64,000 nt of DNA. Source: Vibrio orientalis CIP 102891 = ATCC 33934 (lineage in GTDB: Bacteria; Pseudomonadota; Gammaproteobacteria; Enterobacterales; Vibrionaceae). The translations under genes and the position numbers were made by a program. Within the stretch, counting starts at the first letter, position 1. Each line of letters opens with the position of its first letter. Shown piece by piece: positions 1 through 9,720 of the stretch. The stretch covers positions 434,001-498,000 of the forward strand of contig NZ_ACZV01000005.1 in NCBI RefSeq assembly GCF_000176235.1, written 5' to 3'. The notes beneath the pieces are model-generated. The model saw only the letters and a list, made by a program, of their open reading frames with translations. It was not told the origin of the DNA and searched no databases.

Positions 1-3
1 ATC

Positions 4-1386
4 ATGTTAAAGATATATAACACACTCACAAGACAGAAAGAGGAATTCAAACCAATCACTGCCGGAAAGATCGGTATGTATGTCTGTGGGGTAACCATCT
101 ACGATCTCTGTCATATTGGTCACGGCCGTACCTTCGTTTCTTTCGATGTGGTTTCTCGTTACCTTCGTTACTTGGGCTATGACCTAACGTTTGTTCGTAA
201 CATCACCGACATTGATGACAAGATCATCAAACGTGCGAACGAGAATGGTGAGTCGTGCGACTCTTTGACTGAGCGCCTGATTGGTGAAATGCATGCAGAC
301 TTTGATGCATTGAACATGAAGCGCCCTGATGTAGAACCTCGTGCGACGGAATACATCAAAGAGATCATTGAGCTTGTAGAAACTCTGATCGAACGTGGTT
401 TTGCATACGTTGCGGACAACGGTGACGTGATGTTTGAAATTGCCAAGTACGACGAGTACGGCAAGCTGTCTGGTCAAGACTTAGAGCAACTTCAAGCGGG
501 TGCACGTGTAGAGATCGAAAGTGCAAAACGCAGCTCTCTAGACTTTGTACTTTGGAAAATGTCTAAGCCAGGTGAGCCGACGTGGGAATCTCCATGGGGC
601 CCAGGCCGTCCAGGTTGGCATATCGAATGTTCAGCAATGAATTCATCAATTCTTGGTAACCACTTTGATATTCATGGTGGTGGTTCGGACCTTCAGTTCC
701 CGCACCATGAGAACGAAATCGCGCAGTCATGCTGTGCACATGGTACTCAGTATGTAAATACTTGGATGCACAGCGGTATGGTGATGGTTGACCGTGAGAA
801 AATGTCTAAGTCTCTAGGTAACTTCTTCACTATCCGTGATGTTCTAGGTCATTACGATGCTGAAACCGTGCGTTATTTCCTAATGTCTGGTCACTACCGT
901 AGCCAACTAAACTACAGCGAAGATAACTTAAACCAAGCTCGTTCTGCTCTTGAGCGTCTATACACTTCGCTACGAGGTTTAGATCTAACTGTAAGTGCAG
1001 TGGGTGGTGAAGAATACGTAGCGCGCTTTAATGATGCGATGAACGATGACTTCAATACACCAGAAGCATACTCAGTGCTATTTGATATGGCTCGTGAAAT
1101 CAACCGCCTGAAAGCGGAAGACGTTGCAGCGGCAAGCAGCCTAGGTGTAACAATGCGTCAGTTAGCGGATGTGATTGGTATTTTGCACCAAGACCCAGAA
1201 GCGTTCCTAAAAGGTGATGCAGGCAACGATGATGAAGTGGCTGAAATCGAAGCACTTATCAAGTTGCGTAACGATAGCCGTGCGTCAAAAGATTGGGCGA
1301 ATGCGGATATGGCACGTGACAAGCTGACAGAAATGGGCATCGTATTAGAAGATGGTCCAGAAGGCACAACGTGGCGCCGTAAATAA
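4..1386 (+). CDS. cysS: Cysteinyl-tRNA synthetase
   Basis: This cytoplasmic class I aminoacyl-tRNA synthetase charges tRNA-Cys with cysteine. The 460 residues match the usual family length. The HIGH motif is at residues 37-40 and the KMSKS loop at 266-270. C28 and the later Cys in [10 protein letters not shown], with the His cluster in [11 protein letters not shown], fit the known zinc site that selects cysteine. The start is the ATG three bases into the window, so promoter and ribosome site are cut off. A rho-independent hairpin follows directly. The family assignment is certain. Confidence 0.98.
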   Translation: MLKIYNTLTRQKEEFKPITAGKIGMYVCGVTIYDLCHIGHGRTFVSFDVVSRYLRYLGYDLTFVRNITDIDDKIIKRANENGESCDSLTERLIGEMHADFDALNMKRPDVEPRATEYIKEIIELVETLIERGFAYVADNGDVMFEIAKYDEYGKLSGQDLEQLQAGARVEIESAKRSSLDFVLWKMSKPGEPTWESPWGPGRPGWHIECSAMNSSILGNHFDIHGGGSDLQFPHHENEIAQSCCAHGTQYVNTWMHSGMVMVDREKMSKSLGNFFTIRDVLGHYDAETVRYFLMSGHYRSQLNYSEDNLNQARSALERLYTSLRGLDLTVSAVGGEEYVARFNDAMNDDFNTPEAYSVLFDMAREINRLKAEDVAAASSLGVTMRQLADVIGILHQDPEAFLKGDAGNDDEVAEIEALIKLRNDSRASKDWANADMARDKLTEMGIVLEDGPEGTTWRRK

Positions 1387-1406
1387 GCGCTAAGCTAAGA
1401 ATCTTT

Positions 1407-1434
1407 AAGGGCTGTTTATTCAGCCCTTTTCTTT
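1407..1434 (+). terminator. Rho-independent terminator after cysS
   Basis: An 8-bp stem (AAGGGCTG / CAGCCCTT) with a 6-nt loop is followed by a T-rich run, 20 bases after the cysS stop. Confidence 0.85.
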
Positions 1435-1469
1435 AAAATGTTTATAAATCTTTATACAGGTATCAATCA

Positions 1470-2048
1470 GTGGCTCAGATGTACTTCTATTACTCGGCAA
1501 TGAACGCGGGTAAATCAACCACTCTTCTTCAATCTTCATTCAACTATCAAGAACGTGGCATGACGCCAGTGATTTTTACTGCCGCGTTAGATGATCGTTA
1601 CGGTATTGGTAAAGTTAGCTCACGAATTGGCTTACAATCTGATGCTCAGCTCTTTAACAGTGAAACAGATCTATATAAAGAGGTAGCCGCTCTCAATGAA
1701 GTTGAGAAGCGTCATTGTATCTTGGTCGATGAGTGTCAGTTTCTTTCAAAGGAACAGGTTTATCAATTAACAGAAGTGGTGGATAAGCTGCACATTCCCG
1801 TACTTTGTTACGGCCTGCGTACTGACTTCTTGGGTGAGCTTTTTGAAGGTAGTAAATACTTGCTTTCTTGGGCAGATAAGCTGGTTGAACTCAAAACCAT
1901 TTGTCACTGCGGCCGTAAAGCGAACATGGTTATCCGTACTGATGAGCACGGTGTTGCGATTGCTGAAGGTGACCAGGTTGCGATTGGTGGCAACGATCGT
2001 TACGTCTCTGTTTGTCGTCAGCACTACAAGGAAGCGCTGGGGAAGTAA
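1470..2048 (+). CDS. tdk: Thymidine kinase
   Basis: This enzyme phosphorylates thymidine to dTMP in nucleoside salvage. The 192 residues fit the bacterial type II family. The P-loop SAMNAGKST is at residues 9-17, the Walker-B-like DECQF near 88, and a C-terminal zinc-binding region (CHCGRK ... CRQHY) is present. The start codon is GTG; no strong Shine-Dalgarno sequence is visible, only a weak purine patch upstream. It stands alone between the cysS terminator and a shared downstream terminator. Assignment is confident. Confidence 0.97.
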   Translation: MAQMYFYYSAMNAGKSTTLLQSSFNYQERGMTPVIFTAALDDRYGIGKVSSRIGLQSDAQLFNSETDLYKEVAALNEVEKRHCILVDECQFLSKEQVYQLTEVVDKLHIPVLCYGLRTDFLGELFEGSKYLLSWADKLVELKTICHCGRKANMVIRTDEHGVAIAEGDQVAIGGNDRYVSVCRQHYKEALGK

Positions 2049-2337
2049 GTTAAGGCCACTTGGAACTCATGGGCAGGTGGTGTTGCACAAGCCGCTTAGT
2101 TTAGCTGAGCAGTTAGTGGTTGGTTCGTCATGAATCCGCATGCATGTTACACACCACCAACCCATGAATTTATTAATGAGCCGAGTGTAGGCGGTGGATA
2201 CTCTGCATTGAAGGCATTATTAGATATAGCCAAGCAGCATGCGTATATCACCAATGCTGCAGCAAAGGCGGGCTTAAAGAAGCGGCTAGCGTTAGCTATA
2301 TCTAATGATGGCTAAGCTTGATACCGTTGATAAAAAC
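2049..2337. other. Intergenic stretch with an imperfect inverted repeat and a doubtful 61-codon ORF
   Basis: Between tdk and the shared terminator lies a 16-base inverted repeat with two mismatches: CATGGGCAGGTGGTGT at 2068-2083 and ACACCACCAACCCATG at 2151-2166. An open frame at 2130-2315 (+) could encode 61 residues beginning MNPHACYTPPTHEF. It has no ribosome site and its start lies inside the repeat. I recognise neither the peptide nor the repeat. It may be the remnant of a lost gene or element. Confidence 0.4.
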
Positions 2338-2368
2338 AAAAAAGCGAAGCACTAGGCTTCGCTTTTTT
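2338..2368. terminator. Bidirectional rho-independent terminator between tdk and infA
   Basis: The stem GCGAAGC / GCTTCGC with a short loop is flanked by an A run on the left and a T run on the right. It can therefore stop transcripts from both sides. Confidence 0.88.
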
Positions 2369-2409
2369 GTTGTATTCGACTAATTCGGATTGCGCTAGGC
2401 AGTCACAGA

Positions 2410-2628
<219 letters not shown>

Positions 2629-2709
2629 TTAATCCTCTTTTAAAAATGGACAATCTTTACCGGGGGAATTATGCCGATAAAAATGAATTAAGTGAAGTTG
2701 GGGCGTATT

Positions 2710-3408
2710 CTACCCTTGCCAACGCTGATTTACTAGCCTTTGATGACGCTGAAAGCGGACTTTATAGTTCATCGCAGGGCATTCATCGATTTGATAGCCC
2801 AAATAAAGCCACTGTTTACCTTGTTGCTGGCAATATTCTAACTGGAATAACACGCCTAACGTACCAAGTGATAGCTCGTAATCCGGGTCAAAAAAGGTAT
2901 AAAAGGCACTCGCACTATTAGACAAAATATCAGTGACTGCGATCGCGACTAGCTTATCTTGGTCATAGATGTGTAGGTACTGAGTATTTAGCCAAGCGCA
3001 GGTAGAAAACGAGGCAAATTCCTTTTTCTTGGGGGGATACATAGAGCCATTTTGATGACGAGCTTCAATGTAGCGCGCATAAAGTTCAAACCAATTCTCA
3101 TCCATCTCTGACTTAAGCAGCCAATGATAGTTTTTAGCTTTGTTATACAGACGCTTCTGACTTTTTGACTGCGTAAAATCGGGCACCGACACACGTAATG
3201 CCTCACAAGACTGGCATTGATCACAATGGGGTTTGTATATGGTGTCCCCACTGCGGCGAAACCCATTGGCAAGCAGCACTTCATAGCTTGAGCCACAATG
3301 CATCCCAGGGTCGAGTGCCACAGCTACTCTTTCCTGTCTGTCGGTTAAATAACTGCAAGGGTGACAATCAGTTAAGCCGATACGAATTTGTTGTAGATCA
3401 GAACTCAT
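2710..3408 (-). CDS. bpt: Aspartate/glutamate leucyltransferase
   Basis: This enzyme transfers leucine from Leu-tRNA to proteins with N-terminal Asp or Glu, creating a destabilising N-end for ClpS/ClpA. The 232-residue length fits the family. N-terminal cysteines (CHPC at 15-18) and HCDQCQSC match the conserved Cys-rich N-terminal region of arginyl/leucyl-transferases, and the C-terminal GNAT-like half carries YLGYQIDECPAMNYK. It overlaps the aat stop by 11 bases, so the two are probably co-translated. Bpt rather than Ate is inferred from the bacterial origin and the aat linkage. Confidence 0.95.
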   Translation of the reverse strand: MSSDLQQIRIGLTDCHPCSYLTDRQERVAVALDPGMHCGSSYEVLLANGFRRSGDTIYKPHCDQCQSCEALRVSVPDFTQSKSQKRLYNKAKNYHWLLKSEMDENWFELYARYIEARHQNGSMYPPKKKEFASFSTCAWLNTQYLHIYDQDKLVAIAVTDILSNSASAFYTFFDPDYELSLGTLGVLFQLEYCQQQGKQWLYLGYQIDECPAMNYKVRFQRHQRLVNQRWQG

Positions 3409-4126
3409 TCTGCTCCTCTGAGGTTTGGGTTAACCATTGTTTGGTAAAACAGCTCGGATGTAATGGTTGATTCTTAAAGGATAGCAGTCTTTGTATGAAA
3501 TCTTCACGTTCAAGCTCCTTTGCTCCTAAAGAGGCTAGGTGAGGATTCATCACTTGGCAATCAATGAGTTGCCCGTCATGCTTTTGAAAATGCTCGCAAA
3601 AGTACCACAAAGCAATCTTTGACGCGTTGGCTTCGAGACTAAACATCGACTCACCACAAAAGAGTTGGCCGATTGAAATGCCATACAAACCACCAACAAG
3701 AGTATTGTTACTCCAAACTTCAACAGAATGGCAATGACCTTGTTTAGCGAGCGCTTTATATGAAACGCGCATTTCTTCATTGAGCCAAGTCTCTTCAGCG
3801 GCTCTGGTCGAAGCGCAGTAGTCAATAACAGCATCAGTCGCCTGATTGATACTCACTCGGTATTGCTGTTTTCTTTGAAACTTTTTGAGACTTCTTGACG
3901 GTTTGAATGTCTTAGGATTAAAAGTTGCTCTCGGGGAAGGGCTCCACCACAAAATTGGTTCGCCGGGCCCATACCAAGGAAATATACCATTTTGGTACGC
4001 AAGCAGCAGTCGCTCAGGACTTAAGTCTCCACCAACCGCTAATAAGCCGTTTGGATCGACAAGCGCATCGAACGGAGAAGGAAACCATATTTCGTCGGGG
4101 TCGAGTTCAGTGAGATACAATGCCAT
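3398..4126 (-). CDS. aat: Leucyl/phenylalanyl-tRNA-protein transferase
   Basis: This enzyme adds Leu or Phe to N-terminal Lys or Arg of proteins, marking them for ClpS-ClpAP. The 242 residues include the family signatures FPWYGPGEPILWWSPSPR near residues 49-66 and GGLYGISIGQLFCGESMFS. It overlaps bpt by 11 bases. Its start is only 20 bases from the divergent glycine-zipper gene, so the promoters of the two must overlap coding sequence. Together with bpt, clpS and clpA in this window it completes the recognition side of the N-degron pathway. Confidence 0.97.
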   Translation of the reverse strand: MALYLTELDPDEIWFPSPFDALVDPNGLLAVGGDLSPERLLLAYQNGIFPWYGPGEPILWWSPSPRATFNPKTFKPSRSLKKFQRKQQYRVSINQATDAVIDYCASTRAAEETWLNEEMRVSYKALAKQGHCHSVEVWSNNTLVGGLYGISIGQLFCGESMFSLEANASKIALWYFCEHFQKHDGQLIDCQVMNPHLASLGAKELEREDFIQRLLSFKNQPLHPSCFTKQWLTQTSEEQNEF

Positions 4127-4146
4127 TAAAATGTAGGAGACAAAAA

Positions 4147-4602
4147 ATGAAGAAATTATTGTGGATCATATTGGTTTTTCCTCTTATTGCCAATGCAGCG
4201 TACCAAAGAAATACGGCTAGACCAGTGAATCAGGTGCTGTTTGGCAGTGTCGATACGGTTCGTTACATTACTCAGCAAGATATTGTGAAATCACAAGGCA
4301 GTGGCTGGGAAACGCTATTGGGTGCTGTCGTTGGCGGTGTCATCGGCAATCAGTTTGGCGGAGGAACGGGTAAAGAGGTTGCAACGGCGGTTGGCGCGGT
4401 TGCTGGGGCAGGTGTCGCGAGAAATCATGCGAATCAAGAGTATCGCATTGAATATAAAGTGGTCGAGATCTTGATTAAGACTGAGGACGGCAAGTTGATT
4501 GATGTTATCCAGGATGTCGATACGAACATGTTATTTGAACGTGGCGATAAGGTTCGTATTCTCTATTTTGATGATGGAGTGCGGGTTGATAAAGAGTATT
4601 AA
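4147..4602 (+). CDS. Glycine-zipper 2TM-domain envelope protein (SlyB-like fold)
   Basis: The 151-residue product begins with a signal peptide ending in an AxA-type site (IANA/AYQ). A glycine-zipper membrane hairpin, GAVVGGVIGNQFGGGTG onward, occupies roughly residues 55-85. A charged C-terminal domain follows. Relatives of this fold are often outer-membrane lipoproteins, but there is no lipobox cysteine here. The start was set at the ATG after TAGGAGA; an upstream in-frame ATG overlaps the aat start and lacks a ribosome site. Function is unknown; envelope location is inferred. Confidence 0.8.
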   Translation: MKKLLWIILVFPLIANAAYQRNTARPVNQVLFGSVDTVRYITQQDIVKSQGSGWETLLGAVVGGVIGNQFGGGTGKEVATAVGAVAGAGVARNHANQEYRIEYKVVEILIKTEDGKLIDVIQDVDTNMLFERGDKVRILYFDDGVRVDKEY

Positions 4603-4748
4603 TGCGCTGCAGAGCTGACCACATAATTATTCAGTTTTTATCATGCTTTTGGTCTGGTTTTAACGAAGCTTTTTAGATAGGCTGCAAGTACGAAGAATTT
4701 TCATCGTCTCGTTTAGGAAGATGAGGTGAGCAAGGAATAACGATTTTA

Positions 4749-6029
4749 ATGGAAAGCCTTACGTTACAACCTATCAATAAAGTCAATGGTGAGGTCAACT
4801 TACCAGGTTCAAAAAGTGTCTCAAACCGAGCGCTGCTGCTTGCGGCTTTGGCAAGTGGTACGACACGCTTAACTAACCTTTTAGACAGTGACGACATTCG
4901 TCACATGCTAAACGCTCTCACTAAGTTGGGCGTAAATTACTCGTTGTCTGAAGATAAAACGGTCTGTGAAGTCGAAGGCTTAGGTAAGCCATTTGATGCT
5001 CCAGAAGCTCTTGAACTCTTTTTAGGTAACGCAGGAACAGCAATGCGTCCACTTGCTGCTGCATTGTGTCTTGGCCAAGGTGAGTATGTACTTACGGGTG
5101 AGCCACGTATGAAAGAGCGTCCAATCGGCCACTTAGTTGATGCACTTCGTCAAGCTGGCGCAGAAGTTGAGTATCTAGAAAGCGATAACTACCCACCACT
5201 TAAGATCTACGGAACAGGTCTAAAAGGCGGTAGTGTTGAAATTGATGGCTCGATCTCTAGCCAATTTCTAACTGCGTTTTTGATGTCAGCACCTTTGGCG
5301 CAAGATGATGTCACTATCAACATTGTCGGTGAACTTGTTTCTAAGCCATACATCGATATTACGTTGCATATTATGGCGCAATTTGGTGTTGAAGTAGAAA
5401 ATAACGATTACCAAGAGTTTGTGATCCGTAAAGGCCAGACGTATGTGGCTCCAGGTGATTTCTTGGTAGAAGGTGATGCGTCATCTGCGTCATACTTCTT
5501 GGCTGCTGCAGCCATTAAAGGCGGAGAAATCAAAGTTACGGGTATTGGTAAAAACAGTATTCAAGGCGACATTCAGTTTGCAGATGCACTAGAGAAAATG
5601 GGCGCAGAAATTGAGTGGGGCGACGACTATGTGATCTCTCGCGTCGGTGAACTCAAAGCGGTGGATTTAGACTTCAACCATATACCAGATGCAGCGATGA
5701 CGATTGCGACTACTGCCCTTTTTGCCAAAGGCACGACAGCAATTCGCAACGTCTACAACTGGCGAGTGAAAGAGACTGATCGATTAGCCGCAATGGCTAC
5801 TGAGCTACGTAAAGTTGGCGCTGAAGTGGAAGAGGGTGAAGACTACATCGTGGTTACACCGCCAGCGAAACTCACGCATGCAGCGATTGATACCTATGAT
5901 GACCACCGTATGGCGATGTGTTTCTCACTCGTTGCGTTAAGTGATACACCTGTCACGATTAATGACCCTAAGTGTACCTCTAAGACCTTCCCAGATTACT
6001 TCGATAAGTTAGAAGGTTTGAGCTCGTAA
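4749..6029 (+). CDS. aroA: 3-phosphoshikimate 1-carboxyvinyltransferase (EPSP synthase)
   Basis: AroA condenses shikimate-3-phosphate with phosphoenolpyruvate in the shikimate pathway to aromatic amino acids. The 426 residues fit the family. Substrate-binding motifs are visible: [15 protein letters not shown] near the N-terminus, [11 protein letters not shown], the KETDRL loop and DDHRMAM near the C-terminus. In enteric bacteria aroA often follows serC; here it stands alone after a 146-base gap. A dispersed palindromic repeat and then a terminator lie downstream. Confidence 0.98.
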   Translation: MESLTLQPINKVNGEVNLPGSKSVSNRALLLAALASGTTRLTNLLDSDDIRHMLNALTKLGVNYSLSEDKTVCEVEGLGKPFDAPEALELFLGNAGTAMRPLAAALCLGQGEYVLTGEPRMKERPIGHLVDALRQAGAEVEYLESDNYPPLKIYGTGLKGGSVEIDGSISSQFLTAFLMSAPLAQDDVTINIVGELVSKPYIDITLHIMAQFGVEVENNDYQEFVIRKGQTYVAPGDFLVEGDASSASYFLAAAAIKGGEIKVTGIGKNSIQGDIQFADALEKMGAEIEWGDDYVISRVGELKAVDLDFNHIPDAAMTIATTALFAKGTTAIRNVYNWRVKETDRLAAMATELRKVGAEVEEGEDYIVVTPPAKLTHAAIDTYDDHRMAMCFSLVALSDTPVTINDPKCTSKTFPDYFDKLEGLSS

Positions 6030-6060
6030 CAGGCTGAGAGAGTCAAAGAGCGCAATATAC

Positions 6061-6165
6061 CGTCATTCCATAGAGTGACGAAGGAGCGAGTAGGGAATCT
6101 ATGTTCGTTTTCTACTTGCTTCAAGAGAGCCTCAACTCACGCGTTCCTCGCTCTCGAGGGTGACG
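6061..6165. repeat. Single dispersed copy of the ~105-bp imperfect palindrome
   Basis: This stretch matches the unit of the tandem array at 37153-38119. It opens with CGTCATTCCATAGAGTGACG, contains GGAGCGAGTAGGGAATCT and ends in GAGGGTGACG, so the two ends are complementary. The centre is more diverged than the array copies. It lies between the aroA stop and the aroA terminator and would form a long hairpin at the 3' end of the aroA transcript. Confidence 0.85.
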
Positions 6166-6186
6166 TATTAAGTCATTGAAAACCAA

Positions 6187-6221
6187 AAAGGGTTGGCATA
6201 CTGTGCCAACCCTTTATCTTT
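6187..6221. terminator. Bidirectional terminator between aroA and yciN
   Basis: A perfect 12-bp stem (AAAGGGTTGGCA / TGCCAACCCTTT) with a 5-nt loop lies between converging genes. T-rich tracts follow on both strands. Confidence 0.88.
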
Positions 6222-6230
6222 TCGTCCTAG

Positions 6231-6479
6231 TTAGTTTTCTAAGCTAAACTCTTTCGATAAGTGGTGTGCTAGGTATTTGAACATATTGAACACAGCGGTA
6301 GTCTTAGGTGTCGGCAGTCCATTGTCATCTAGGAAATAGTTGCCTTTAAATACCAAAACCCCCTCTTTTTCTTCGACGCTGTCTGTACGCATACCTTCAA
6401 TGTAGTCGTCATGGTCTTGGATGATATGGTTAGCAATCATTAACAGTTCTGATTGTGAAATGACTTTTTTGTCGCTCAT
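6231..6479 (-). CDS. yciN: YciN family (DUF2498) protein
   Basis: This 82-residue protein resembles E. coli YciN along its whole length. The shared block is GVLVFKGNYFLDDNGLPTPK followed by TTAVFNMFKYLAHHLS. E. coli yciN also sits beside topA, and here topA is the divergent neighbour, which supports orthology. The biochemical role is unknown. The ATG start is preceded by a 409-base divergent promoter region shared with topA. Confidence 0.88.
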   Translation of the reverse strand: MSDKKVISQSELLMIANHIIQDHDDYIEGMRTDSVEEKEGVLVFKGNYFLDDNGLPTPKTTAVFNMFKYLAHHLSKEFSLEN

Positions 6480-6888
6480 GGAAAATACCTTTGTAAACTA
6501 GCTTCTATGGTAAGAAGTGATGACAAAATTGTAGAGATATCAAAAGAAATTTCAAATGCGATAGATCAAGTCAAGAAGCACTGGTAAATCGCAAGCAGTA
6601 AAGTTGTTTTGTGACTGGTGGCAAAAAAAGTCGTCTTGGGTTGGCATCAATAATCTTATGGCGTTTAGTATGTGACGCTTTCCAGACCTCTCGATTTTGT
6701 TCAAGTAAACCATTAGCGTGAGAAAGGCGATAACTATTTGCCGACATCGTTGATTTGTCGAGCAGTCACGATAGAAATTTGAAAAAGATATTGATCTTCT
6801 TGTAATCTCGCTCAATAGTAAAAAAGAAGCAAAGTATTAAGTATGTTGTGCGATAATTCGCATTCAATAAAGGACACTTGAGTCAATT
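6480..6888. promoter_or_regulatory. Divergent yciN-topA intergenic region
   Basis: These 409 bases separate divergent genes and must hold both promoters. An 87-codon open frame on the minus strand (6552-6815) starts at TTG, has no ribosome site and matches nothing I recognise, so I treat it as non-coding. I cannot assign specific operators. Confidence 0.4.
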
Positions 6889-9525
6889 ATGGGTAAGTCA
6901 CTGGTTATTGTGGAGTCGCCGGCCAAAGCGAAGACCATCAATAAGTATTTAGGTAAGGACTTTATTGTTAAGTCCAGTGTAGGTCACGTACGTGATCTGC
7001 CGACTGCTGGCCAAAGCACTGGTCAGAAGGCAACTGCGGTTTCGACCAAGGGCTTAAGCGCTGAAGAAAAAGCACGAATTAAAAAAGAAAAAGATCGTAA
7101 GTCGCTGATCAAGAAAATGGGTATCGACCCATATCATGGTTGGGAAGCGAATTACCAAGTATTGCCAGGTAAAGAAAAAGTTGTTGCAGAACTGCAAAAG
7201 CTAGCAAAAGACGCTGATAGCGTTTACCTCGCAACCGATTTGGATCGCGAGGGAGAGGCCATCGCTTGGCACCTTCGTGAGATCATCGGTGGCGATGAAG
7301 AGCGATACAAACGCGTTGTATTCAACGAAATTACTAAAAATGCAATCCAGCAGGCGTTCGAGAAACCGGGCGAGTTGAGCATGGATGGCGTTAACGCACA
7401 GCAAGCACGTCGTTTTATGGACCGTGTTGTAGGCTTTATGGTGTCACCTCTTCTTTGGAAGAAAGTGGCGCGTGGCTTGTCTGCTGGTCGCGTACAATCG
7501 GTAGCGGTGAAGTTACTGGTTGAGCGTGAGCGTGAAATCAAAGCCTTTATCCCTGAAGAGTTCTGGGATATCCACGCTGATACTAAGACGCAAGACAAAA
7601 CGGACTTCCGCCTGCAAGTGTCGCAGAAAGAAGGCGTGGCATTTAAGCCGGTAAACGAAGCAGAAACCAAGTCAGCACTTGCTGTGCTTGAAAATGCTCG
7701 CTACGAAGTGTGTAAGCGTGAAGACCGACCAACGTCGAGTAAACCTTCTGCTCCGTTTATTACATCTACGCTACAGCAAGCCGCGAGTACTCGCTTAGGT
7801 TACGGCGTTAAGAAAACCATGATGCTGGCTCAGCGTTTGTATGAAGCGGGCTACATTACTTATATGCGTACCGACTCAACTAACTTGAGCTCTGAAGCGG
7901 TAGAAACGGTTCGTGGTTTTATCGGCGAACAGTATGGTGATGCATACCTTCCAGCTAAACCAAATGTCTACGGTAGCAAAGAAGGTGCACAAGAAGCGCA
8001 CGAAGCGATTCGTCCTTCAGATGTGGCAGTCAAAGCGGATGACCTAAAAGGTATGGAAGCGGACGCGCATAAGCTCTACTCACTGATTTGGAATCAATTT
8101 GTGTCATGTCAGATGACACCAGCAAAATATGATTCAACCACGGTCAGTGTTAAAGCTGCAGAGTACACGCTGAAAGCCAAAGGTCGCATTCTTAAGTTTG
8201 ATGGTTGGACGCGCGTTCAACGACCTCTAGGTAAAAACGAAGATCAAATCCTGCCAGCCGTGCAAGTGGGTGACACGATTGACCTTGTTAACCTTGATCC
8301 TAAACAGCACTTTACTAAGCCGCCTGCACGCTTTACTGAAGCAGCGCTGGTTAAAGAGCTTGAAAAGCGTGGTATCGGCCGTCCTTCGACTTATGCGTCA
8401 ATCATTTCAACGATTCAAGATCGTGGTTATGTGAAAGTAGAACAGCGTCGTTTCTATGCTGAGAAAATGGGTGAAATCGTTACTGATCGTCTAGATGGTA
8501 GCTTTGATGATCTCATGAACTACGAGTTCACTTCTCGCATGGAAGAAAAGCTTGACCAAATCGCTGAAGGTGAAGCGAATTGGAAAGGTGTACTAGACGA
8601 CTTCTTCACCGACTTCACTGGTGACTTAGTGAAAGCTGAGCTAGATGAAGACGATGGTGGTATGAAGCCTAACCATATTGTTTACACAGACATTGAGTGT
8701 CCTACGTGTTCACGCCCTATGGGTATTCGTACGGCTTCGACAGGTGTTTTCCTTGGTTGTTCAGGTTACGCATTGCCGCCAAAAGAGCGTTGTAAAACAA
8801 CCATCAACCTTGGTGACGAAGATGGCATCATCAACGTTCTTGAGGAAGATGTCGAAACCGCTGCACTTCGTGCTAAGAAGCGTTGCCCGATCTGTGAAAC
8901 AGCAATGGACGCTTACCTAATCGATGAAAAGCGTAAAATGCATGTTTGTGGTAATAACCCGAACTGTGATGGCTACATTGTTGAGCACGGTGAATTTAAG
9001 GTCAAAGGCTATGATGGCCCAGTTGTCGAATGTGACAAGTGTGGCAGCGACATGGAGCTTAAGAATGGCCGCTTTGGTAAGTATATGGACTGTACCAGCC
9101 AAGAGTGTAAGAACACGCGTAAGATCCTCAAAAATGGCGAAGTAGCGCCACCAAAAGAAGATCCTGTGCACTTACCTGAATTGCCATGTGAAAACTCAGA
9201 GGCATACTTTGTTCTGCGTGATGGTGCGTCAGGCTTGTTCTTAGCGGCGAGTACTTTCCCTAAATCGCGTGAAACTCGAGCGCCTCTAGTGGAAGAGTTG
9301 GTTCGATTTAAAGACCGTATCTCACCGAAGTTCCATTATCTAACTGAAGCGCCAGAGAAAGATCCAGATGGTCTGCCTATGGTCGTTCGCTTTAGCCGTA
9401 AATCTAAAGAGAATTACGTGCGTTCAGAAGTGGATGGTAAGCCTTCAGGCTACACAGCGCTTTACGTTGATGGAAAATGGGAAATTACCGATAAACGTAA
9501 GAAACCTGCTAAATCGAAGAAATAG
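6889..9525 (+). CDS. topA: DNA topoisomerase I
   Basis: This type IA topoisomerase relaxes negative supercoils by single-strand passage. The 878 residues comprise an N-terminal Toprim domain ([19 protein letters not shown], and the acidic [12 protein letters not shown] motif), the gate domains with catalytic Tyr325 in [10 protein letters not shown], and C-terminal zinc ribbons. Three four-Cys zinc modules are readable, beginning [18 protein letters not shown] and CDKCGSDME. Size and domain order match the gammaproteobacterial enzyme. A strong terminator follows. Confidence 0.99.
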   Translation: MGKSLVIVESPAKAKTINKYLGKDFIVKSSVGHVRDLPTAGQSTGQKATAVSTKGLSAEEKARIKKEKDRKSLIKKMGIDPYHGWEANYQVLPGKEKVVAELQKLAKDADSVYLATDLDREGEAIAWHLREIIGGDEERYKRVVFNEITKNAIQQAFEKPGELSMDGVNAQQARRFMDRVVGFMVSPLLWKKVARGLSAGRVQSVAVKLLVEREREIKAFIPEEFWDIHADTKTQDKTDFRLQVSQKEGVAFKPVNEAETKSALAVLENARYEVCKREDRPTSSKPSAPFITSTLQQAASTRLGYGVKKTMMLAQRLYEAGYITYMRTDSTNLSSEAVETVRGFIGEQYGDAYLPAKPNVYGSKEGAQEAHEAIRPSDVAVKADDLKGMEADAHKLYSLIWNQFVSCQMTPAKYDSTTVSVKAAEYTLKAKGRILKFDGWTRVQRPLGKNEDQILPAVQVGDTIDLVNLDPKQHFTKPPARFTEAALVKELEKRGIGRPSTYASIISTIQDRGYVKVEQRRFYAEKMGEIVTDRLDGSFDDLMNYEFTSRMEEKLDQIAEGEANWKGVLDDFFTDFTGDLVKAELDEDDGGMKPNHIVYTDIECPTCSRPMGIRTASTGVFLGCSGYALPPKERCKTTINLGDEDGIINVLEEDVETAALRAKKRCPICETAMDAYLIDEKRKMHVCGNNPNCDGYIVEHGEFKVKGYDGPVVECDKCGSDMELKNGRFGKYMDCTSQECKNTRKILKNGEVAPPKEDPVHLPELPCENSEAYFVLRDGASGLFLAASTFPKSRETRAPLVEELVRFKDRISPKFHYLTEAPEKDPDGLPMVVRFSRKSKENYVRSEVDGKPSGYTALYVDGKWEITDKRKKPAKSKK

Positions 9526-9542
9526 AGCAGGAAATCTCAAAT

Positions 9543-9571
9543 AAAAAGCAGCCAATATGGCTGCTTTTTTT
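9543..9571 (+). terminator. Rho-independent terminator after topA
   Basis: The stem AGCAGCC / GGCTGCT with a 5-nt loop and seven T residues starts 17 bases after the topA stop. Confidence 0.9.
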
Positions 9572-9720
9572 ATGTGCCGAATGATCATCGGTTTTCATAC
9601 AAATGGGATCTAGTATCAGTAATCGTATTTTTATTAGAGCTAATGTAAAGATAATCACTATCAGCTTTGACAATGGGTTGTGTAGATTCTATTGATCTAG
9701 GTGAACTATGGAAGGGCGTC

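Noticed and set aside
2068..2166. Integron attC site
   Set aside because: The inverted repeat lacks the conserved attC core sites and there is no integrase or cassette array.
6552..6815. 87-codon minus-strand open frame between yciN and topA
   Set aside because: It starts at TTG without a ribosome site, matches no family I know and fills the divergent promoter region.
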